Below are positions 15,320 through 23,179 of a stretch of DNA of 64,000 nucleotides, piece after piece. The notes under the pieces were generated by a model. It worked only from the letters and a program-made list of their open reading frames with translations, was not told the DNA's origin and made no database searches. Numbering within the stretch: the first letter of the stretch is position 1; each line of letters starts with the position of its first letter. The DNA is from a virus, in IMG/VR virus record IMGVR_UViG_3300009194_000007, positions 1-64,000 of that record. The stretch is one strand, 5' to 3'. A program made the position numbers and the translations under genes.

Positions 15320-15576
15320 ACGATGACCAACCCTCCCTTCGGCGCGTTCTTATTGATCTGATGTTTCTGATACATGGCTTGCACCGTCTTGATAATCGCT
15401 TGGTGTCGCTTACGCCATTCGATGTTGGTTTTAGGAATCAGTTCATACTCACGATTCAGACGTTCCAGTTGTTCAAGAATCTCATCCTCGGTCTTCTGGT
15501 AGAGGGCTTCGATTAGAAATGGATCAGCCGTATCGAGAATCAATTGAACTTGGCGGATTTCTTCAGGGGTGTACAT
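15316..15576 (-). CDS. Small hypothetical protein, 86 aa
   Basis: Almost entirely helical (EEIRQVQLILDTADPFLIEAL, then charged helices) with no recognised family. It lies between uvsY and uvsW and overlaps uvsW by four bases, the place where T4 has small uvsW-associated genes. Similarity in sequence to those is not evident to me. Confidence 0.6.
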   Translation of the reverse strand: MYTPEEIRQVQLILDTADPFLIEALYQKTEDEILEQLERLNREYELIPKTNIEWRKRHQAIIKTVQAMYQKHQINKNAPKGGLVIV

Positions 15577-15584
15577 GGGTTACC

Positions 15585-16031
15585 TCACAGGATATCGTTG
15601 TCCACGCTTGCCACTTTGGCATTGGTGATGTTATTCAGAATGTATTTGCGCGATGTGATTGTTTCTAGGACGCCACGCGCTTCATCACGAAGATGTCGAG
15701 CCTTGTTGAACAGGGCACGCGCCTCCCGATAGTCTTGATCGGCTTTGGCGTATTCCTTGGCTTCATTCACCGAGACATCGACGTATGTATCTTTCATTTC
15801 CTTTCGAAAAGCACTGGAATGAGCATTGTCAACCAGTTCCTCACACGTCGAGTAGAAGAAATTGACCTTGTTGACAAACCGTTCCCAATTGAGTTGCAGT
15901 TTAAGTTGATTCTTCAGGGCATCATTGAGACGCACGTTTTCAATCAGAATCAGGTCTTCCGCTGACTCAAATAGATCATCAAACTCAGTGTTGAGGTCAG
16001 AAAGTCGCTGGTATTCGCTAGTGAGATTCAT
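15585..16031 (-). CDS. uvsY: UvsY-like recombination mediator, putative
   Basis: 148 residues (T4 UvsY: 137). The first 90 residues are helical. The C-terminal part EAKEYAKADQDYREARALFN then SRKYILNNI resembles the T4 block with the LSADKDVLK and SRGFAIKHI elements. The position between uvsX and uvsW supports the call. UvsY loads UvsX recombinase on ssDNA by displacing the single-strand binding protein. Confidence 0.62.
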   Translation of the reverse strand: MNLTSEYQRLSDLNTEFDDLFESAEDLILIENVRLNDALKNQLKLQLNWERFVNKVNFFYSTCEELVDNAHSSAFRKEMKDTYVDVSVNEAKEYAKADQDYREARALFNKARHLRDEARGVLETITSRKYILNNITNAKVASVDNDIL

Positions 16032-16062
16032 CGTGAATCCTCTCGTGATAGACAGAATGAAA

Positions 16063-16086
16063 GGATAGGGGACTAATCCCCTATCC
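16063..16086 (-). terminator. Terminator after uvsX
   Basis: On the minus strand GGATAGGGGA, loop TTAG, TCCCCTATCC, then TTTCATTC. It is a 10-bp perfect stem 9 bases beyond the uvsX stop. Confidence 0.78.
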
Positions 16087-16095
16087 CATTAGGTA

Positions 16096-18069
16096 TTACT
16101 CTTCAGTTTCGGTCTTGTCGTATTCGTACTCTTCGTCCTGATTCTCACGAAGGGTTTCCGGCTCATACTTTTCGATCAGATACGGTGCATGGGTCGCAGT
16201 TTCCTTCTTCTGGAACTTGACCGTTTCGCCATCGTCATTGACGTAGCTATACCATGCTCCATTGCGACTGACACCCCCTTCCGATTCAAGGATATCTAGG
16301 ACGCCATCATACTGATCAAGACCCGTGCGATAGGGTACCTCAACCTCGGTCTTCATGCCCACCTGAGTGAATCGCGTTTTAGTGGTCTGTGCCTTGATAC
16401 GAACCCCAACCACTTCGCTACCTTCCTTCAGATTGAGTTTCTTCAGGAACAGACTGATTGACGGAATGTAAATCTGGGCTTCACCACCAGACGGCACATG
16501 GGTACCACGACCATCGGTTACATTTTGGTTTGCGTAACAGTGCTGGTTTGCCACGAAGAAACAATCGTATTCGCCAACCTTAGACGTGATGTTCTTCAGG
16601 TACTTCTTCAGCTTCTTGGCAAACAGGCCCATGTCGTTCTTCATTTCGCCTTTCTTCTCGAAGGCATCCACATGGTCTTCGGTTTCCAGCATTCCCAAAG
16701 AATCGACCAGAATACAAATCTTGTCGGTTTTATCGAAGGTCTGGAAGATTTCAGCCGTGGCCTCAGACAGTTCCTCGATGGTAGACAGACGAATCGGAAG
16801 GAACATGGATTCATCATCAATCTCCACGCCGATACGGGTCAGGTATTCGGGATCGATAGCATCCTCGGTATCAATGTAGATAACCAGATACCCGAGGCTC
16901 TGAGCGCTTTTGGCAAGGTTCCCCATAAGGAAACTCTTCCCACTGTTGCCCGTCACAAACACACAACCGTTACGGCGCAGTACCAAGAACGTATCTGGAA
17001 CCGTGAAACAATATTTGAATCCGTCACCAGATTCAACCACATCCACCTTGTTGCGAGTTTTACCACCAATGCCAACAGTGTTTCGCGGGGTGATATTTAC
17101 CTCATAACAGGTCGTCCGCCCTTCACGCACATCCTCAAGGATGCGAGCGCGTTGACCAAGCCCACTGAAGACATACTGAATGAAATCAGCACTGCCCTTG
17201 TCGGTTGAGAAGAAAGACTTACGTCCATTTGTGGTGCTTCCATCCCAGTGAAGACACTCATCCGCAATCAGTTCGAGTTGATGCTTAGAGCAAGCATAGA
17301 ACTCAGGACCATATACTTTGGTTTTGATAGGAGCACCAAACTCAAAGACAGAGAATCCATCATTCCGTTCAGAACGCTTATATTCACGACCGCTCGCTTC
17401 AAGAAGAGAAACCAGACGTTCCTTCTTCCGATCCTTTTTAATGTTGATGCGAACGATGTTTGGCCATGTGGTGCGATTCTCCATGAAGAATCCATCTGCC
17501 ATCACAGCAATCTGAAGTCGCAGGTCGGCATCAGAGATGTCCATTCCTTCCTGTTCGGGATGAATAAACGTGGTCAGAAAACGCCCACCGAATCCAGTCC
17601 CATAGTCGCGGTTCTGCATGGCGACGACTTCTTCTGCCGTGCGAACCTTCAGATTGCCGCGTGTAGTCCGATACAGAACGCGATGTTCCGGGGTAAGCAT
17701 TTGGTCAGCGCCATACTTACTCTTGATGTGATAGAACTCAGAACACGGTTCCTTGATGTAATCGGTCGGATGGACGAAAGACATCTGATGGGTGTCAGCA
17801 TTGAACTGAGCCACCTGATCGCCTTCCTCATAATCCGCAATGCGTTTCCATCCAGTCGGTGTCAGGAACTCGGTGTCAGCATCGACGCATCCTGAAATTC
17901 CATACAGCATGGATAGGCGACGATTGGGGATCGCCCTTTTAAAAGAACCCGTACAAACGTAATTCAATGCGTGATTGCCAAAACTAAGCCAATTGTCTGG
18001 CTCGTTCAGGGTCATATTGAAATTGCGCTTGCCCAGTGCCTTGCGGAGATTTTTCAGCTTATCGCTCAT
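16096..18069 (-). CDS. uvsX: UvsX recombinase (RecA family) with an in-frame intein
   Basis: The 657-codon frame encodes a 342-residue recombinase interrupted by a 315-residue intein between G60 and S376. Spliced, the P-loop reads GISGSGKSF. After the intein come YLVIYIDTEDAIDPEYL (Walker A-proximal catalytic region), CILVDSLGMLE (Walker B) and YDCFFVANQHCY with GGEAQIY (L2-like region). The acidic C-terminal tail (ENQDEEYEYDKTETEE) is like that of T4 UvsX. UvsX pairs homologous strands for recombination-dependent replication and repair. It precedes the uvsY-like and uvsW genes, with a terminator between. Confidence 0.93.
   Translation of the reverse strand: MSDKLKNLRKALGKRNFNMTLNEPDNWLSFGNHALNYVCTGSFKRAIPNRRLSMLYGISGCVDADTEFLTPTGWKRIADYEEGDQVAQFNADTHQMSFVHPTDYIKEPCSEFYHIKSKYGADQMLTPEHRVLYRTTRGNLKVRTAEEVVAMQNRDYGTGFGGRFLTTFIHPEQEGMDISDADLRLQIAVMADGFFMENRTTWPNIVRINIKKDRKKERLVSLLEASGREYKRSERNDGFSVFEFGAPIKTKVYGPEFYACSKHQLELIADECLHWDGSTTNGRKSFFSTDKGSADFIQYVFSGLGQRARILEDVREGRTTCYEVNITPRNTVGIGGKTRNKVDVVESGDGFKYCFTVPDTFLVLRRNGCVFVTGNSGKSFLMGNLAKSAQSLGYLVIYIDTEDAIDPEYLTRIGVEIDDESMFLPIRLSTIEELSEATAEIFQTFDKTDKICILVDSLGMLETEDHVDAFEKKGEMKNDMGLFAKKLKKYLKNITSKVGEYDCFFVANQHCYANQNVTDGRGTHVPSGGEAQIYIPSISLFLKKLNLKEGSEVVGVRIKAQTTKTRFTQVGMKTEVEVPYRTGLDQYDGVLDILESEGGVSRNGAWYSYVNDDGETVKFQKKETATHAPYLIEKYEPETLRENQDEEYEYDKTETEE
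16945..17889 (-). mobile_element. Intein with LAGLIDADG-type insert in UvsX, at the Walker A
   Basis: Residues 61-375. The first residue is Cys (CVDADTEFLTPTGWKRI, block A) and block B is LTPEHRVLYRT. A DOD/LAGLIDADG-like endonuclease segment follows: LRLQIAVMADGFF, then a second copy around SADFIQYVFSGLG. The end is FVTGN followed by Ser+1. The penultimate residue is Gly, not the usual His; such inteins are known but less common. The two endonuclease motifs are degenerate, with ADG in the first and no clear acidic residue in the second, so cutting may be lost. Confidence 0.88.
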
Positions 18070-18084
18070 TCGGTTTCCTTTTGG

Positions 18085-18648
18085 TCAAAGAATCTGATCG
18101 TTCATGAGGGTTTTGAGTTCTCGATAGAACTCATCTTTCGTGCCATTGTTGGAGATCGTATGATACCTGTTTCCGAGACGATTGTCACCCCAAAGACTAC
18201 GCGAATCATTAGAAAAATCACATCCATCGCGTTCAATGGTGACATGAAAGCAGTTCTCAGCCCCCACAAAGTCCATTACCGGGACTGCTTCAGAATGGAA
18301 TCCTGAATCGGAAGCAATCACAATCGCATCATCGCTGATATTGCGTAGCCGGTTTACCATGGCATGTCCGAAGAAATCAGAACCGAATTTAGGCTTGATG
18401 ACATCCTCGGACATCCAGATCATCGCTTGACGTGGTGACATGCCACGTAACTGTTCAAGACAATCCTCTTTGTGGTGATTGTAAAGAAGATTCCATTCGT
18501 CTTTGGTGAGTCCGAACACTTCCCTTACGCTGTTGTAGAGTGGCGAAGCGAACTTCACCGGGAAGGTTCGGATCATGAAATGCGACAGGTAATCAGCCGC
18601 CGTGTCTTTCCCCGACCGAGGTGGGGCGTTGAGAAAAATGAACTTCAT
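18085..18648 (-). CDS. Deoxynucleoside monophosphate kinase (T4 gp1-like)
   Basis: 187 residues with the P-loop at the N-terminus: FLNAPPRSGKDTAADYL. An aspartate-serine strand (VIASDSGFHSEAVP) follows in the middle and an arginine-rich lid after it. T4 gp1 (241 residues) phosphorylates dTMP, dGMP and hydroxymethyl-dCMP and has the same RSGKDT sequence. The start overlaps the preceding stop by four bases. Substrate range cannot be read from the sequence. Confidence 0.72.
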   Translation of the reverse strand: MKFIFLNAPPRSGKDTAADYLSHFMIRTFPVKFASPLYNSVREVFGLTKDEWNLLYNHHKEDCLEQLRGMSPRQAMIWMSEDVIKPKFGSDFFGHAMVNRLRNISDDAIVIASDSGFHSEAVPVMDFVGAENCFHVTIERDGCDFSNDSRSLWGDNRLGNRYHTISNNGTKDEFYRELKTLMNDQIL

Positions 18649-19190
18649 GCCTGCTCCTTTCGTTTTGATGGTTCAACATAGGTATAGATATCGAGTGAGT
18701 CTTCGTTGATGCGCGTGTAATCATACCCGTATCCCACATAGGGACAACAGGAAGATGATGCTGCAATCGCTTTCTGGATAGGAACGCCCGCCCGGATCGC
18801 ACCCAATGCATAGGTACCACCGCTACCAGAAACCCAATGGCCAGTAGATTGGTTGAATACTTCCTGTTCCCATACGCATCGTCCAAGCCAATTCTTTTTG
18901 GATCGATACACGGTAGCAGTCAAACCGGTTTCACACCATTGAAGAAGGATGATATTGGTTCCGGGCACTGCTTTGGGGAATCGTATATTCCCATCACTGT
19001 GCAGAGACACAAAGGCACTATCTATCGTGTCCTTACAGCCGGTCCCCGTCACGACGGCATTTCGAGATTCGATTGCCCTCAACTTACTGGTTTTGATTGA
19101 AGGTAGAGTCAATCGGCTGTAAGTAGTTCGTGAGGTCTTACGGTCTGCGTAAACAGTGCGATTCTCGAAATCAACGATCACCACGCTCAT
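18645..19190 (-). CDS. HslV/proteasome-like Ntn-hydrolase fold protein
   Basis: The 181-residue protein follows the order of HslV: VYADRKTSRT near the N-terminus (HslV: AGDGQAT), RAIESRNAVVTGTGCKDTID (HslV: RRL.N.KVIAGFAGGTAD) and WVSGSGGTYALGAIRAG (HslV: IGSGGNYALAAARAL). It then has a helix and a strand with a Cys pair. The catalytic N-terminal Thr of HslV is absent; the protein starts MSVVIVD. It may be an inactive or cysteine/serine variant. Known T4-like phages carry proteins of this fold whose role is not settled. The start overlaps the small gene upstream. Confidence 0.55.
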   Translation of the reverse strand: MSVVIVDFENRTVYADRKTSRTTYSRLTLPSIKTSKLRAIESRNAVVTGTGCKDTIDSAFVSLHSDGNIRFPKAVPGTNIILLQWCETGLTATVYRSKKNWLGRCVWEQEVFNQSTGHWVSGSGGTYALGAIRAGVPIQKAIAASSSCCPYVGYGYDYTRINEDSLDIYTYVEPSKRKEQA

Positions 19191-19302
19191 CTTTCTTTTC
19201 CTTCTTCTTATTCCCGAAGATTCGATCCCAATTGTCTCGATACTTCTTGGAATTGGTTTTGGTTTTGATGCTATCGCCGGTTACATCATTCTTGGTTGCC
19301 AT
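19171..19302 (-). CDS. Small conserved-type phage protein, 43 aa
   Basis: The frame starts MATKNDVTGDSIKTK at 19302 and contains KYRDNWDRIFGNKKK near its Lys-rich end. The YRDNWDRIFG pattern recurs in short uncharacterised phage proteins. It overlaps the neighbours on both sides (17 and 20 bases), the coupling seen throughout this run. GGAGTAG lies 7 bases upstream of the ATG. Confidence 0.75.
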   Translation of the reverse strand: MATKNDVTGDSIKTKTNSKKYRDNWDRIFGNKKKEKKDERGDR

Positions 19303-19687
19303 CGCTACTCCTATTACGTTTCACTTTCATAATGAACTCAGAAAGCAGTCTCGCGTCCCATTGTGTCAGATACACGGCATCACTGAGGCGTGCCATCGAT
19401 TGAATCTCTTCCGCATCACAGAGATCATCGCACCGATGATGAAACGGGTTCGATACATCCTCATAAATCATGTCCAAGAATGCAGATTTGATGCTTCCCG
19501 ATTTTCGAGTAAGCATATCGATTGCTTCACTGTGTGACTTGGCACGGAAGAATCGACGGTTCATTAGACGATGAACCTCATCTTCTACCATACGATCACG
19601 TTCCTGATCAATCTCATCGATCAGCATTTGGCAGGCATCGATGATGATATCAGATTCGATCTTAATGTAATTCGTTTCAGACAACAC
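19286..19687 (-). CDS. Hypothetical protein, 133 aa
   Basis: Wholly helical and rich in charge (DACQMLIDEIDQERDRMVED; EIQSMARLSDAV). No family recognised. It overlaps the upstream gene by 11 bases and the downstream small gene by 17. Confidence 0.65.
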   Translation of the reverse strand: MLSETNYIKIESDIIIDACQMLIDEIDQERDRMVEDEVHRLMNRRFFRAKSHSEAIDMLTRKSGSIKSAFLDMIYEDVSNPFHHRCDDLCDAEEIQSMARLSDAVYLTQWDARLLSEFIMKVKRNRSSDGNQE

Positions 19688-19910
19688 GAGCGGCTTCCTT
19701 CTTGATTCGATTCTGAAGACGACCCGCTTGCTTGAAGGTGTCCTTGAGAACCTTGATGTATGTGTTCAACCCGTAGGTCTGTGGTGCTTCGGATGATAGC
19801 ACAACAAACTCATCTTCGTTCACCTGAATTGAGACGACACACAGATCATCTCCATCCTCATCCATCATGTAGCCAGAGACTACGTTCTCTTCGATCTTAA
19901 CGGTCCACAT
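19677..19910 (-). CDS. Small hypothetical protein, 77 aa
   Basis: First gene after a strong sigma70-type promoter 70 bases upstream. Beta-rich N-terminal half (VKIEENVVSGYMMDEDGDDL), helical C-terminus (LKDTFKQAGRLQNRIKKEA). Function unknown. Confidence 0.65.
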   Translation of the reverse strand: MWTVKIEENVVSGYMMDEDGDDLCVVSIQVNEDEFVVLSSEAPQTYGLNTYIKVLKDTFKQAGRLQNRIKKEAARVV

Positions 19911-19979
19911 TGGTTTCCTCCCCTGTATTCATCCCGTCTCATGACCCTCCCAAGCCACTCAACGCGATTTGACGATGCA

Positions 19980-20008
19980 ATCTTACCTAACGATAGAAGG
20001 CGTGTCAA
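19980..20008 (-). promoter_or_regulatory. Sigma70-type promoter for the 19.9-to-uvsX operon
   Basis: On the minus strand TTGACA (20003-20008), a spacer of exactly 17 bases and TAAGAT (19980-19985). The -35 is perfect and the -10 matches 4 of 6. It directly follows the phoH terminator and reads into the gene at 19677, so it starts a new unit, probably early or middle. It is the best host-type promoter I found in the window. Confidence 0.7.
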
Positions 20009-20011
20009 CAC

Positions 20012-20038
20012 AAAAATGCCCCTGATCTCTCAGAGGCA
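20012..20038 (-). terminator. Rho-independent terminator after phoH
   Basis: On the minus strand TGCCTCTGA, loop GAGA, TCAGGGGCA, then TTTTTG. A 9-bp stem with one G-T pair and a T-run: a textbook terminator. Confidence 0.85.
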
Positions 20039-20068
20039 TCGTCATTTTGCGATTGAATACAGGGGAGG

Positions 20069-20821
20069 TCAGGCGGTGCCGTAGTCCGCAATCAGGAACT
20101 CTTTCACCAGACCGCTACGGGTGATGTCATCCAGCGTGTACTCGATCTTACCGACCATAGAGGCAGGCATCTTCTCCATCACCGTGTAGAGACGGTCGAA
20201 CCCGGACTTCTCGCGCTTGCGCTGAAGGTCACACTGCTTACGGTCGCCAAGGAGGATGATGCGACTGTGGTCCCCGATACGGGTGATGATGGTTGCCAGT
20301 TCGTCATAATCGCAGTTCTGCATCTCATCACAGATTACAATGCACCGGTCAAAGGTCTGCCCGCGCAGGAAACCGGTGGTAGCGAACTCAAGGTAACCCA
20401 GTGCCTTTAGATGCTCGTATCCATCGTTGAATGCCGGAAGAATCTTCTTCACGGATTGAATATAGGGGGTTTCGTAAGGGGCATTCTTCTCATTCAGATC
20501 ACCCTTGATGAAGCCTTGGGCGCGTGACTCAACCGCAGAACGAATCAGGATGATCTTGTCGAACTCGGTACTTTCGTCCAGCACGAGGCTCAGGGCGGCG
20601 TACAGGGCCACCATCGTCTTCCCGGTGCCTGACGGGCCTGTGGCAGTGATCAGCGGGGTATCATCATAGAAGAGTCGGAGGAAATTGGATTGGTTGAGAG
20701 AGGAAGGGGTCAGGGAGCATAGGTCATGGGGTGTAAACTTCTTACGCTTGCCAATGTCATGAACGACTGAATCCGGTTCACGCTTGGTGTTGAACTTGTT
20801 GCGCTGTTTTGCCTTTGCCAT
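20069..20821 (-). CDS. phoH: PhoH-like P-loop ATPase
   Basis: 250 residues. Walker A is ATGPSGTGKT (about 59-68), the IRSAVESRAQGFIKGDL block matches the PhoH hallmark (RP.VE.GE.LGFLPGDL type), and Walker B lies in CIVICDEMQNCDYDEL. RGQTFDRC is also typical. PhoH-like proteins are common in T4-like phages; the domain is fused to helicases or RNases in bacteria, but the phage role is not known. A CTAAATAC late-promoter motif lies 39 bases upstream, and a strong terminator follows. Confidence 0.9.
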   Translation of the reverse strand: MAKAKQRNKFNTKREPDSVVHDIGKRKKFTPHDLCSLTPSSLNQSNFLRLFYDDTPLITATGPSGTGKTMVALYAALSLVLDESTEFDKIILIRSAVESRAQGFIKGDLNEKNAPYETPYIQSVKKILPAFNDGYEHLKALGYLEFATTGFLRGQTFDRCIVICDEMQNCDYDELATIITRIGDHSRIILLGDRKQCDLQRKREKSGFDRLYTVMEKMPASMVGKIEYTLDDITRSGLVKEFLIADYGTA

Positions 20822-20859
20822 GGATGTGGTTCCTTCTGTTGAGCCATAGGTGGCTATCC

Positions 20860-20867
20860 GTATTTAG
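20860..20867 (-). promoter_or_regulatory. Late-promoter motif CTAAATAC upstream of phoH
   Basis: Minus-strand CTAAATAC about 39 bases ahead of the phoH ATG, matching the TATAAATA-type late box of T4-like phages in its TAAATA core. A facing copy lies at 20925 on the other strand. Confidence 0.55.
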
Positions 20868-20924
20868 GCTCCCTGAAGACCGTCCATAGGGGATTTGACA
20901 TCAAGATATATCTATATTCATACA

Positions 20925-20932
20925 CTAAATAC
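20925..20932 (+). promoter_or_regulatory. Late-promoter motif CTAAATAC upstream of the plus-strand pair
   Basis: Plus-strand CTAAATAC 40 bases ahead of the ATG at 20972. Same octamer and nearly the same distance as the divergent copy for phoH. TTGACA occurs at 20895 but no good -10 is spaced to it. Confidence 0.55.
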
Positions 20933-20971
20933 AGACACCCCCAAAACCATAGCTTATCAGATTAAAGGAGA

Positions 20972-21469
20972 ATGGAATTGAATCCGAATACAATTAGACG
21001 CTTAATCCGAGATACATTGAATGAGATTGATTATCATGGGCAAATCACAGACTCTATGATCGATCTGATCCAGTTCACCTTCTATTTCGAATCATATTGT
21101 GACGATGTGTACAGTCCTGAACGCCAGTTCCCTATCAAACATGGCTTCATGCAAATGACTCGCAATCGTGTTGAGGATGTGATTCGGGATGTGATTCGTC
21201 CCCGTGACAAGTACAGCAAGAATGTGGCTGACGTGGTTCTGATTGATCCTCGATCCGATTCTATCGATGATATGTTCGAGGCGGCTGCCTATAACATCGG
21301 TTTCCAGATTCTATTGACCTTCTACTGGTACCTGAGTCGTTTGGATGACATGCCGATGGGACTGGACGAGGTAGCAAGTGCTTATATGACCCACTATCGC
21401 ATGAGCAACACTACGGCAGACACTCATCACAAACTCATCGAAGAGTTCATTGAGTTTCAGGAAAGCTAA
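20972..21469 (+). CDS. Hypothetical protein, 165 aa, plus strand
   Basis: Two starts are possible: ATG at 20972, or TTG at 20978, which is better spaced (7 bases) from AGGAG. The protein is helical and acidic (DTLNEIDYHG; QFTFYFESYCDDVY; RVEDVIRDVIRPRDKYSKN). I recognise no family. It is 10 bases upstream of the next gene and clearly in one unit with it. Confidence 0.7.
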   Translation: MELNPNTIRRLIRDTLNEIDYHGQITDSMIDLIQFTFYFESYCDDVYSPERQFPIKHGFMQMTRNRVEDVIRDVIRPRDKYSKNVADVVLIDPRSDSIDDMFEAAAYNIGFQILLTFYWYLSRLDDMPMGLDEVASAYMTHYRMSNTTADTHHKLIEEFIEFQES

Positions 21470-21478
21470 GGAGTTTTC

Positions 21479-21868
21479 ATGGCCAAACACCCACTTGACG
21501 ATACGTTCGAGATTTCCCCTGACATGATCGGGGACGAAGAAGAGATCGTGATTCCCCCGGAAGAGGAACGCGATCTGGATGTCATCATTGATTTTGCACT
21601 CAGGAACTACAAGGAACTGTTGGATGACAGTGCCCTGATGGAGCCGAAGAGTCGATTGAAAGCCAAGGAACTGGCACGGGACTTCCTACGTGAAGCCAAG
21701 GACGCGATGGATAAGAAAGAGAAGCTACAGATTGCCCGTGAGCGGGTTCAGAAACAGGGTACCAAGGCTAAGGCCGCCCCTAGTCCTGAAAGCGATCAGG
21801 GCGGCTCAGAGGGCGATTCTGGTGGCCTCACAAGGAAAGAACTCGCCAACCTTCGACGTGTGAAATAA
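21479..21868 (+). CDS. Hypothetical acidic coiled-coil protein, possibly a small terminase subunit
   Basis: 129 residues: an acidic N-terminus (GDEEEIVIPPEEERDLD), a long central helix (about 45-90), then a Gly/Ser-rich linker and a basic tail (TRKELANLRRVK). Size, helix and DLDVIIDFALRNYKELLDD arrangement are compatible with gp16-like small terminase subunits, but I have no decisive motif and the large subunit lies 20 kb away. AAGGAG precedes the ATG. Confidence 0.6.
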   Translation: MAKHPLDDTFEISPDMIGDEEEIVIPPEEERDLDVIIDFALRNYKELLDDSALMEPKSRLKAKELARDFLREAKDAMDKKEKLQIARERVQKQGTKAKAAPSPESDQGGSEGDSGGLTRKELANLRRVK

Positions 21869-21891
21869 AAATGCCCCTCTAATTGAGGGGC
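21867..21891 (-). terminator. Terminator at the end of the adhesion island
   Basis: On the minus strand GCCCCTC, 5-base loop, GAGGGGC, then ATTTTTATTT. It ends transcripts of the tail-fibre run; the T-run coincides with the stop codon of the converging plus-strand gene. The 60 bases between it and 21955 hold nothing else I can call. Confidence 0.8.
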
Positions 21892-21954
21892 TAATAATGT
21901 GGAACGCAAAGGAGGCAAAATCATTCCACTGATTGTATTTAGTCTAATTGAAAA

Positions 21955-23154
21955 TTATGCGGTTGGTGCTACTAGATTATTCTGGATATAGTAGCGTCCG
22001 GGGTCTACTTCAAAACCACCACTGGCGGAAAAATATTGTCCAGAAAAAGTGTATGTTCCGAGGTCAGCCATCGTTGAATCAAACTTTCTATACCTATAAT
22101 TGGAGTCTTGAATATATACATTCGAATCATTGTCTACTGCTACACCACTTGCCCCAGCATAACCTGATGTAAAGGCTGATACATCATTTCCCTGAAAGTC
22201 ATACGCTTTAAGGTTACTATTAGTACCACAGTATACTCTTTGCATTTTAGGATCAACTGCTATAGAATACGAAAGATAGTAATTTGTTCCGCCCAGATCA
22301 ACACGCCATAGTTCAGTCATGGTTGGATCGAATTTTATCAGTGTGCATTGTCTGCTTGTGGTTGAATAGTCATAAGCATACAAAATATAACAATTCATGG
22401 AATCATCGACTGCTATATGCGGTAGTTTTGAATAACCACTATGATCGATTGTTATGTTGTTTTGTAACACGCCGTTTGGATCAACTCTAAACAAATGTAC
22501 GCCTACGTCGGTGGAGCCAGTACCAGCGCACCAAATGAATCCTTGTGCATCTACTGCAAAAGATACGAAATAGTTGTAGGAATTTGAAGGATTGACACTC
22601 CACACCAAAGCACCAGAAGCATCTAGTTTTGTTAGTGTTCTATCATCTCCACCAGCATACACATTACCGGCATTATCAATAGCTACATCTTTCACCGCTG
22701 CTGTAAATGAGTAAGACCACAGAACGTTACCATACGCATCTAATTTATAAACATCATTTCCTGTATCATTAACTACATAGACGTTTCCATTCACATCAGC
22801 AGTTATACTTTTTATATTTCCTGATACATACTTACTGAAACCGACTTCAGTAGAACCCCATGATGCTTTTTGCAATGAACTACTATAAGAACCATATACA
22901 CTCTGCTTGACGGTCGCAACGATTTCATCACTGAATGACTCATTCGTATCAGTGTAAGCTGACACCCTGTAATAATAGGTATTTCCAAATACAACCGTGG
23001 TGTCCTCGTACTCGAAAATATCCCGTGTGAGAGTCGCCAGAGGAGCGGGTAGAGTTCCATTAGGATCGATTGGAGTGTCCGACCGATAAACCTTGAAACC
23101 GATGGGAACCGTAGAGGCGTTTATGTCATCCCATTTGATAACTGCGCTAGTCAT
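21955..23154 (-). CDS. FN3 + beta-propeller adhesin, cassette 6
   Basis: 399 residues. Residues 1-85 form a fibronectin type III-like domain (FKVYRSDTPID; YYYRVSAYTDTNESFSDEI) shared as N-terminal module by five neighbours. From about 95 to 390 there is a propeller of NHL/PQQ-like blades: NVYVVNDTGNDVYKLDAYGN, NVYAGGDDRTLTKLDASGA and later copies. The blades are well diverged, unlike the fibres at 27876 and 33247. Such proteins are probably distal receptor binders or surface decorations; the ligand is unknown. It is the last gene of the island, just before a terminator. Confidence 0.75.
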   Translation of the reverse strand: MTSAVIKWDDINASTVPIGFKVYRSDTPIDPNGTLPAPLATLTRDIFEYEDTTVVFGNTYYYRVSAYTDTNESFSDEIVATVKQSVYGSYSSSLQKASWGSTEVGFSKYVSGNIKSITADVNGNVYVVNDTGNDVYKLDAYGNVLWSYSFTAAVKDVAIDNAGNVYAGGDDRTLTKLDASGALVWSVNPSNSYNYFVSFAVDAQGFIWCAGTGSTDVGVHLFRVDPNGVLQNNITIDHSGYSKLPHIAVDDSMNCYILYAYDYSTTSRQCTLIKFDPTMTELWRVDLGGTNYYLSYSIAVDPKMQRVYCGTNSNLKAYDFQGNDVSAFTSGYAGASGVAVDNDSNVYIQDSNYRYRKFDSTMADLGTYTFSGQYFSASGGFEVDPGRYYIQNNLVAPTA

Positions 23155-23179
23155 GTTTGATCTCCGTAATTTTCAATTC

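Noticed and set aside
16498-17208. Plus-strand frame of 236 codons opposite uvsX
   Set aside because: Antisense to the recombinase and intein.
20895-20923. TTGACA near 20895 as a host-type promoter for the plus pair
   Set aside because: No -10 element at 16-18 bases; the CTAAATAC box fits better.
21936-21943. CTAAATAC on the minus strand just below the last fibre gene
   Set aside because: It points into the terminator and the end of a converging gene, so it has nothing to transcribe.
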